From Acididesulfobacillus acetoxydans (lineage in GTDB: Bacteria > Bacillota > Desulfitobacteriia > Desulfitobacteriales > Desulfitobacteriaceae), in assembly GCF_900016645.1 (NCBI RefSeq), contig NZ_CDGJ01000003.1: a stretch of 64,000 bases of DNA, one strand, 5' to 3'. The position numbers and the translations under genes were made by a program. Under the pieces are notes generated by a model that searched no databases, was not told where the DNA came from, and saw nothing but the letters and a program-made list of their open reading frames with translations. Below, piece by piece: positions 58,722-64,000 of this stretch (positions are counted from its first letter, which is position 1; every line of letters begins with the position of its first letter).

Positions 58722-60491
58722 TCACACTTTAAACACAGTTTGTTCCCGAATGTTGTATTCCTTAATCTTACGGTAGAGTGTGGCCCGGCTGATCCCGAGG
58801 AGCTTGGCCGCCCCTTCTTTGTTTCCTTCTTCTTCCGCCGCCGTCAAAGCCTTAATGATCGCCTCTTTCTCCAAAGATTTCAGATTCAAAGACGTTTTGG
58901 GCTGCGGTCCGGACTGGGGGCCTTCGAGCACTCTGGCCGGCAGGAACTCCGCGGTAATATATTCCCCGGGGGTCATCGTCACACTGTATTCCACCACATT
59001 CCCCAATTCACGCACATTTCCCGGCCAGGTGTAGCGGCTGAGAATTCTCAAGGCTTCCGGTGAGATCCCCCGCACAGACTTGCCGGTGACCTGAGAATAA
59101 TGCTCGAGATAGAACCGGATCAGGAGGGGAACATCTTCTTGACGCTCCCGCAAAGGCGCAATATAAAGCGGAATCACATTTAAACGGTAAAACAAATCCT
59201 CGCGGAACTCACCCGTCTTGACCATACTTTCCAGGTCACGATTCGTCGCGGCGATAACTCTGACATCCACCGGAATCGAGTGCAGCCCTCCCACCCGTTC
59301 TACTCTCCGCTCTTGCAGCACGCGCAGGATTTTCACCTGCAGGTGCAGGGGCATATCCCCTATTTCGTCCAAGAAGATCGTCCCGTTATGGGCCAGCTCA
59401 AACTTGCCTAACTTGCCGCCCCTGCGGGCCCCGGTAAATGCCCCCTCATCATAGCCGAAGAGCTCGCTTTCCAGCAAATTCTCCGGAATCGCGCCGCAGT
59501 TAATCGTAATGAAGGAATTGTCCCGGCGTTTGCTGCTTTGGTGAATAGCCCGGGCCAGCAGCTCTTTGCCGGTGCCGCTCTCACCCTGAATCAAGAGGGT
59601 GGCGTTGCTCGGCGCCACCTTCAGGGCCACCTCTTTCAAACGTTTCATTTTGGCGCTGGCCGCTATGATCTCCGAAAAGTGGGTCTCGATCTCCGTTTCC
59701 GTAGCCGCCTTCACCAGCTTCTTGATCTGTTGAACATCCTTCAGGGTAATAACGGCGCCCTCGATCCTCTCACCGTTAGCGACCGGCACCGCGTCACAAT
59801 AAAACTGGCTGGCCACTCTCTTGCCTTTCACCTGACCGGAAAAAACCTCTCCCCGTTCCACGCTTCGCCACAGCCTTTTCTCATCCAGCAGCTGAAAAAG
59901 CGTGCTGGGCTCAGTCTCGGGAATATCCAGCAATTTTTGGGCCAAACGATTATAATGAGTCACCCGACGCTCCGCATCCGTGAGGAGAATCCCGTCATTG
60001 AGAAAATTGAGCACCGTCAGCAGCTGACCTGTCAACAGTTCCCGCTCGCGGTTTTGGCGATGTTCAATCGCCTTGGCTGCCATGAGTTCCGCCATCTTGT
60101 CCAAAAAGCGCAATAACGAATCCTTATTTTCCAAGAGGCGCTGGGTTTGCTCTTCATCGAAACTGATCAAACCGATGACCCCTATAATGGAGCCTTCCGC
60201 TTTGATAGGCATGGCCACCTCGGCAAACTCCAAGCAATTGCCCCGGCTGGCGCACGGCTCACAGAGAGGATCATACCCCGGCTTATCGATAATGACCGGT
60301 TCCCCGCTCTCCAGAACGTGCCGATAAACAAAGCTGTCCTCCATCTGAAAACCGCAGCGGCTGCTGTAAGTGCCCGTCCCAGCCACCCGGGTCAAGTCGG
60401 CGCCGGCAATCTCCACCTCGATTTTCAGGGCGGCGGCAATGGCCTCCGCCGTTTGGCGGACCGTCGTCTCGATGTCGTACAAACTATCCAT
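58722..60491 (-). CDS. Sigma-54-dependent transcriptional activator (GAF-PAS-AAA-Fis), YgeV-like
   Basis: A 589-residue enhancer-binding protein. A GAF-like sensor domain (residues about 1-140) contains four cysteines, including the cluster CEPCASRGNCLEF. A PAS domain follows (about 170-280), then the AAA+ domain with Walker A LLIQGESGTGKELLARAIH, the sigma-54 contact loop GAFTGARRGG and Walker B GTIFLDEIGDMP, and a C-terminal Fis-type helix-turn-helix (GAAKLLGISRATLYRKIKEYNI). ATG 60491 (MDSLYDIETTVRQTAEAI), after GAGGGTG, is favoured over 60593. E. coli has YgeV in the same place of a similar locus. It presumably activates the -24/-12 promoters on both sides; the ligand is unknown. Confidence 0.93.
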   Translation of the reverse strand: MDSLYDIETTVRQTAEAIAAALKIEVEIAGADLTRVAGTGTYSSRCGFQMEDSFVYRHVLESGEPVIIDKPGYDPLCEPCASRGNCLEFAEVAMPIKAEGSIIGVIGLISFDEEQTQRLLENKDSLLRFLDKMAELMAAKAIEHRQNRERELLTGQLLTVLNFLNDGILLTDAERRVTHYNRLAQKLLDIPETEPSTLFQLLDEKRLWRSVERGEVFSGQVKGKRVASQFYCDAVPVANGERIEGAVITLKDVQQIKKLVKAATETEIETHFSEIIAASAKMKRLKEVALKVAPSNATLLIQGESGTGKELLARAIHQSSKRRDNSFITINCGAIPENLLESELFGYDEGAFTGARRGGKLGKFELAHNGTIFLDEIGDMPLHLQVKILRVLQERRVERVGGLHSIPVDVRVIAATNRDLESMVKTGEFREDLFYRLNVIPLYIAPLRERQEDVPLLIRFYLEHYSQVTGKSVRGISPEALRILSRYTWPGNVRELGNVVEYSVTMTPGEYITAEFLPARVLEGPQSGPQPKTSLNLKSLEKEAIIKALTAAEEEGNKEGAAKLLGISRATLYRKIKEYNIREQTVFKV

Positions 60492-60601
60492 GACACACAC
60501 CCTCACCAGCGACCCTGCACGGGTTTTTTCCCTAGTATTCGCCTTTTTGTTGGGATTTCCTTCCTCAGGTATTCCCTCAGTCCAACATTTCACCCGTGAT
60601 T

Positions 60602-61837
60602 TCAGCGCGCCGCCGACGAGACCCCATTCCAGACAATATCCCGGTAACGCAGCGGATCGGTATCTCCTTCCGTACTGAAAAGCAGAATGCGGGAGTTGCC
60701 GTCAATTGCCAAGGCTTCCCTCGCCTCACTCAGGTTGGGGTCACAGAGGAGCGCCCACAGCAATCCGGTGGTTACCGCCCCGGACTCGCCTGAGATAACG
60801 GTGGGATCTCCCGGCAAAGGATTCCCCAAAATCCGCATCCCTTTAACCGACACCCAATCCGGACAGGCCACAAACATATCGGCGGCAGTGCGGAGAATAT
60901 TCCACCCCAAGACATTCACTTCCCCGCAGGCCAAGCCCGCCATGATCGTATCCATATCACCATCCACGGATCGGGGAACACCGTCTCCGGCCAAGGCCGA
61001 CCGGTAGAGGCAGGCCGCCCGGTCGGATTCCGCCACCACGGTCTTGGGCCGCTCCGGCCCGCATCCGTACAACGATACCAGATACCCCAGAACAGAGCCG
61101 GCCAAGGCTCCCACGCCCGCTTGCACAAACACATGGGTCGGCTTTTCCGCCGTTCGCTCCCTCAGCTGCTCCATCGCCTCGGCAACCATCGTGCCGTAGC
61201 CCTGCATAATCCAGCCGGGTATCTTCGTATAACCTTCCCAGGCCGTATCCTGAACCACGACCCAACCCTCGCGCCCAGCCTTTGCGGCCGTGAGGCGCAC
61301 GGTGTCATCGTAATTCAAGTCACTGATTGAGGCCTCCGCCCCTTCTTCCCGGATTTTGGCCAACCGATAAGGAGACGATCCTTTGGGCATATAGACCACC
61401 GCTCGCTGCCGCAGCTGCCTCGCCGTCCAAGCCACGCCCCGGCCGTGGTTGCCGTCTGTCGTCGTGGCAAATGTAATTTTCCCCAGTTTCTCCCGCACCA
61501 TACGCGAAGTCAGCTTCGCAAACGGCAGATCGGCGATATCCTCCTCCAACCGCTCCGCCAGGTAACGTCCGATGGCATAAGAGCCGCCCAGTGCTTTGAA
61601 AGCTTTCAAGCCGAAGCGGTAAGATTCGTCTTTTACATAGATCCCACCGACGCCAAAGTGCTTGGCCAAAGTATCGAGGGATTGCAAAGGAGTGGGTTGG
61701 TAGCCGGGCAGGGTCCTGTGAAACGCACGGGCTATCCTGACTTGATCCGGGCTGAACAGGTCCGCGGAAACTCGGGGCACGCTCTCCCTTCGCAGAGAAT
61801 TGGCAGTCCAGACAACATTCTCGTCTTGGGTATTCAT
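60602..61837 (-). CDS. ygeX: Diaminopropionate ammonia-lyase (YgeX type)
   Basis: A fold-type II PLP enzyme that splits 2,3-diaminopropionate into pyruvate and two ammonia. The 411-residue protein has the PLP lysine in YVKDESYRFGLKAFKALGGSYAIGRYL, the phosphate/substrate loop in TFATTTDGNHGRGVAWTARQL, and HVFVQAGVGALAGSVLGYL, followed by ISGESGAVTTGLLWALL. ATG 61837 (MNTQDENVVWTANSL), 8 bases after GGAGGAG, is chosen over 61876, which lies within a few bases of the predicted start of transcription. This is the last carbon-releasing step of the pathway suggested by the locus. Confidence 0.95.
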   Translation of the reverse strand: MNTQDENVVWTANSLRRESVPRVSADLFSPDQVRIARAFHRTLPGYQPTPLQSLDTLAKHFGVGGIYVKDESYRFGLKAFKALGGSYAIGRYLAERLEEDIADLPFAKLTSRMVREKLGKITFATTTDGNHGRGVAWTARQLRQRAVVYMPKGSSPYRLAKIREEGAEASISDLNYDDTVRLTAAKAGREGWVVVQDTAWEGYTKIPGWIMQGYGTMVAEAMEQLRERTAEKPTHVFVQAGVGALAGSVLGYLVSLYGCGPERPKTVVAESDRAACLYRSALAGDGVPRSVDGDMDTIMAGLACGEVNVLGWNILRTAADMFVACPDWVSVKGMRILGNPLPGDPTVISGESGAVTTGLLWALLCDPNLSEAREALAIDGNSRILLFSTEGDTDPLRYRDIVWNGVSSAAR

Positions 61838-61888
61838 TTCTTTAACTCCTCCATAATCATCATCCGGCACGAACACCCCAGACTCTTA

Positions 61889-61905
61889 TGCAATAATCAT
61901 GCCAA
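61889..61905 (-). promoter_or_regulatory. Sigma-54 (-24/-12) promoter of ygeX
   Basis: The minus strand reads TTGGCATGATTATTGCA, close to the consensus TTGGCACGNNNNTTGCA, with exactly 10 bases between GG and GC. The leader to the ygeX ATG is about 40 bases. Confidence 0.85.
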
Positions 61906-61970
61906 GCTGCCAGTCCGCGCGCCCGACTGACTTAAAATATCTCCGGGCAGTAGTGAGCGCGGTTTTGACA

Positions 61971-62032
61971 CTTAAGCTTAAACGTCTGGGTTTAGTCGCT
62001 TAAGCCCAGACATTTGTCTTAAGTTGCGACTA
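61971..62032 (-). promoter_or_regulatory. Overlapping inverted repeats, candidate activator site for ygeX
   Basis: GTCTGGG ... CCCAGAC (61984-62011) overlaps a second dyad, TAGTCGC ... GCGACTA (61993-62032). CTTAAG-type elements occur at 61971, 61999 and 62018. The first dyad is centred about 100 bases upstream of the sigma-54 promoter, the classic enhancer distance. Sequence differs from the GTCTCA dyads before ygeY, sharing only GTCT/AGAC ends. Confidence 0.6.
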
Positions 62033-62153
62033 TTTTCTTTATCGCCAATAGGTATTATCGACGATACTACCCGGAAAACAAAACGCCCACCGCTTTGATA
62101 TGCCGGAGGCGCCCGGTGTGGCTATCCCCAAGCCGAATGATCTTGGAATTCGT

Positions 62154-62192
62154 AAAAAAGGCAAGGTCCCCGAACGGGGGGCCTTGCTTTTT
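62154..62192. terminator. Bidirectional intrinsic terminator after the PLP enzyme gene
   Basis: GCAAGGTCCCC, loop near GAACG, GGGGGCCTTGC pairs over 11 positions. It has A6 on one side and T5 on the other, so it can act in either direction. It ends the leftward thrC-PLP transcript and insulates ygeX. Confidence 0.92.
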
Positions 62193-62222
62193 GCCTCATC
62201 AGTCAGCCGGGCACGGGCAACC

Positions 62223-63575
62223 TCATCTCAGCTTCTCAATCTTCTCGTCATAGTCCTCAATCTTGGCAAACTCTTTTTCCCAGAACTCCGGTTCCTTCAT
62301 GGAGTCCAGGTACTCCTGGGAATAGCCGAAAGGCAGCCAGTCTTTCTCTTTTTGGCGGTAAAGCTGTTCCTTCGCCTCCGGGCCGCGAAAATCAAAGATG
62401 TTCTCCGTATTGGGTTTGAGGAAAATGTCCCGGGCCCAGCGCCGGACGACGAAATCCTCCGTCTCCAGATAGCGCCGCTCCAAGTCTTCCATAACGGAAG
62501 GATAGCGGTCGAATCCGTCCGTGGCGATCGTGACCACATTGTCATCCGGTCCCAACTTGAGATAGTGAGCCATGCGGATCGCACCCAGGATGTTGCAGAT
62601 GCCGGAAACTCCGAACAAATCTTTCAGCCCCAAGGCCTGCGCCGGGGACACGCCCATCTCCTCCAAGACTTTCGTCCCCTCTTGAATAACCTTCAGCCCG
62701 CGCACCGCATCATCATCCGGGATCAAAGCCACAAAGTCGGTATTGTTGACATTGTGAATCAACGTGCACATCTTGTCCCCGATCCCCTCGATCCGGTGCT
62801 GGCCGCGCCCGCCGGTGGCCAGGGTCGAGCATTCGTACGGCTCCAAGGCGACCACCTTGGCTTCGGGAAAGGCCAGCTTAATTTGGTCGCCGGCGGCGAT
62901 GGTTCCGGCCGATCCGGGCGCGGACGTAAAACAGGCGATCCTCCCGTTGCCGACCCCTTTGACAGCCTCTATCGCCGAATTGCCCGTGACATAACGGTGA
63001 AAACGGTAATTGGGCAGGAGTTCGAACTGAGCCAGAGGCCGGTTCTTGGGATCTTTCTTCAATTCATACGTTCTCTGCAAGGTCAGGATCACATCCGACT
63101 CTGTACCCGGGGTCAGGTCCAGCTTGGCGCCGTATTTCTGAATGCGCTCGTAACGCTCTTTGCTCATGTTGTCCGGCATGATCACGACCGCTTCATACCC
63201 CATCAGGTTGCAGATATATGAGACCCCAATCCCGAAGTTGCCGGTGGAGGGACCCAGGATCGTGTGCTCACCCGGCAGAATATCCCCGTCCACACAGCCC
63301 TCAATCAAAGTCGCGTAGGCGGGCCCGACTTTATGCGAACCCGAAGGGAAATATTTACCCAGCAGCACGACAATGTTGGCTTCCGTTCCGGTTAACTCCT
63401 TCGGCAAAACGACTTTGTGGACTTCACCCACTTCATCCTTCCAGGTGATGTTAAAAAGGTTGATGGGGTCCAGTTCGTCTTCCTTGGCCTGCAAAGCTTT
63501 CCGGCGAATTTCCGGGGCTATCCTCCCCGGATCAAGCATCTCTTTATACGTGGGTCCGAACGGAATCTTGGGCAT
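62223..63575 (-). CDS. PLP-dependent fold-type II enzyme of unknown specificity
   Basis: A 450-residue protein of the cysteine synthase/threonine synthase superfamily. The likely PLP lysine is in GKYFPSGSHKVGPAYATLIEG; the phosphate-binding loop is TILGPSTGNFGIGVSYIC; then VVIMPDNMSKERYERIQKYGAKL and FTSAPGSAGTIAAGDQIKLAFPEAKVVALEP. The C-terminal 90 residues (RRYLETEDFVVRRWARDIFLKP onward) are extra compared with cysteine synthase. It lies 66 bases after threonine synthase and before the urate-type genes. Beta-elimination or replacement on an amino acid with a nitrogen or sulfur leaving group is a fair guess; the substrate is not recognisable. Confidence 0.75.
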   Translation of the reverse strand: MPKIPFGPTYKEMLDPGRIAPEIRRKALQAKEDELDPINLFNITWKDEVGEVHKVVLPKELTGTEANIVVLLGKYFPSGSHKVGPAYATLIEGCVDGDILPGEHTILGPSTGNFGIGVSYICNLMGYEAVVIMPDNMSKERYERIQKYGAKLDLTPGTESDVILTLQRTYELKKDPKNRPLAQFELLPNYRFHRYVTGNSAIEAVKGVGNGRIACFTSAPGSAGTIAAGDQIKLAFPEAKVVALEPYECSTLATGGRGQHRIEGIGDKMCTLIHNVNNTDFVALIPDDDAVRGLKVIQEGTKVLEEMGVSPAQALGLKDLFGVSGICNILGAIRMAHYLKLGPDDNVVTIATDGFDRYPSVMEDLERRYLETEDFVVRRWARDIFLKPNTENIFDFRGPEAKEQLYRQKEKDWLPFGYSQEYLDSMKEPEFWEKEFAKIEDYDEKIEKLR

Positions 63576-63641
63576 CTTGCTTCCTCCCTCAAATTTCGAT
63601 TTTTTCTCGCTGATATTCGGTTTTTACGGATCTCCGTGCGT

Positions 63642-64000
63642 CTAACGCCAACCCTCTTTCGCCAGCTTGGGAATGAGAGCCTCAAGCGACGGCTCGACTT
63701 TCAAGGGCTCACCCACGGCCGCAATGGCGTTCTTCACGTCTTTGAGACCGTTTCCGGTAACGATGGCCACCACCGTGTCCTCCTCTTTGATCACACCCGC
63801 GGCCGACAAACGTTTCAACCCGGCTACCCCGGTAACCCCGGCGGGCTCGCCGAAAACTCCGGCGGTCGCGCCCAAAAGCCGCATCGCGGCTAAAATTTCC
63901 CCGTCACTCACCGCCGCCATGGTGCCCCCGGATTCCCGCACGGCCCTTAACGCTTTGTCCGGGTTGCGCGGAACCCCGACCGCAATACTGTCCGCCAACG
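63642..64000 (-). CDS. thrC: Threonine synthase, C-terminal part (cut by window edge)
   Basis: The last 119 codons of a PLP enzyme that makes threonine from phosphohomoserine. Motifs typical of the C-terminal part are LADSIAVGVPRNPDKALRAVRESGG, GVFGEPAGVTGVAGLKRL and DTVVAIVTGNGLKDVKNAI. The gene runs off the right edge, so the N-terminus and PLP lysine are not seen. A related threonine synthase-like degradative enzyme (threonine or diaminopropionate-type lyase) cannot be fully excluded, but the match is good. Confidence 0.85.
   Translation of the reverse strand, partial: LADSIAVGVPRNPDKALRAVRESGGTMAAVSDGEILAAMRLLGATAGVFGEPAGVTGVAGLKRLSAAGVIKEEDTVVAIVTGNGLKDVKNAIAAVGEPLKVEPSLEALIPKLAKEGWR

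Larger units (their letters stand above)
61838..62222. other. Regulatory intergenic region upstream of ygeX
   Basis: This 385-base stretch has no gene. It holds a sigma-54 promoter, overlapping inverted repeats and a bidirectional terminator, each listed. Confidence 0.7.

Overview
The window reads as chromosome from an anaerobic, spore-forming, motile Firmicute of the Clostridia (Peptococcaceae / Desulfotomaculum-like flagellar gene order). The support is a Gin-like sporulation anti-sigma factor, MecA, FlbD, FliY and CheC/CheD type chemotaxis, a selenocysteine-containing SelD, and molybdenum hydroxylases with anaerobic purine-degradation enzymes. Species cannot be fixed from sequence alone. 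I saw no rRNA, tRNA, CRISPR array or intact transposase.

Region 1 (1-9.66 kb) is mostly housekeeping and selenium metabolism: the N-terminal part of moeA (molybdenum cofactor, cut by the window edge), fapA (DUF342), selD with an in-frame UGA, a divergent LysR regulator, selA, a Gin-like zinc protein, mecA, a two-span membrane protein, a 37-residue rubredoxin-like protein and a DUF5714 protein with its own promoter and a CsoR-like operator.

Region 2 (9.79-38.86 kb) is one long leftward flagellar/chemotaxis operon of 34 genes with mostly overlapping or nearly abutting ends. Transcription order is cheA-cheW-cheB-flgC-fliE-fliF-fliG-fliH-fliI-fliJ-flbD-fliL-fliM-fliY-cheY-fliO-fliP-fliQ-fliR-flhB-flhA-flhF-flhG-ycgR-cheC-cheD-unknown-sigD-fliK-flgD-flgB-flgF/G-cheW-lytic transglycosylase, ending at a clear intrinsic terminator near 9.8 kb. 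flgB is detached from flgC, and flgE, motA and motB are absent from the cluster.

Region 3 (39.5-64 kb) is a leftward nitrogen-scavenging locus: threonine synthase (partial), a PLP enzyme, diaminopropionate ammonia-lyase (YgeX), a sigma-54 activator, YgeY hydrolase, YgeW carbamoyltransferase, carbamate kinase, a hydantoinase, a one-chain selenium-type xanthine dehydrogenase, two XdhC-type maturation proteins, a second xanthine dehydrogenase (FAD, 2Fe-2S, and a Mo subunit split in two), a purine permease, a deoxyadenosine-type deaminase and adenine deaminase. Together they could import purines, deaminate and oxidise them, open the ring and harvest ammonia and ATP through carbamoyl phosphate. 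SelD from region 1 would supply selenium to the hydroxylase and MoeA the molybdenum.

The regulatory DNA of region 3 is the most interesting part. A purine-class riboswitch lies before the FAD subunit gene, with a duplicated element in its expression platform that predicts an ON switch. Two -24/-12 sigma-54 promoters lie before ygeX and ygeY, each with upstream inverted repeats suited to the neighbouring activator. Several families of short tandem repeats sit at gene ends.
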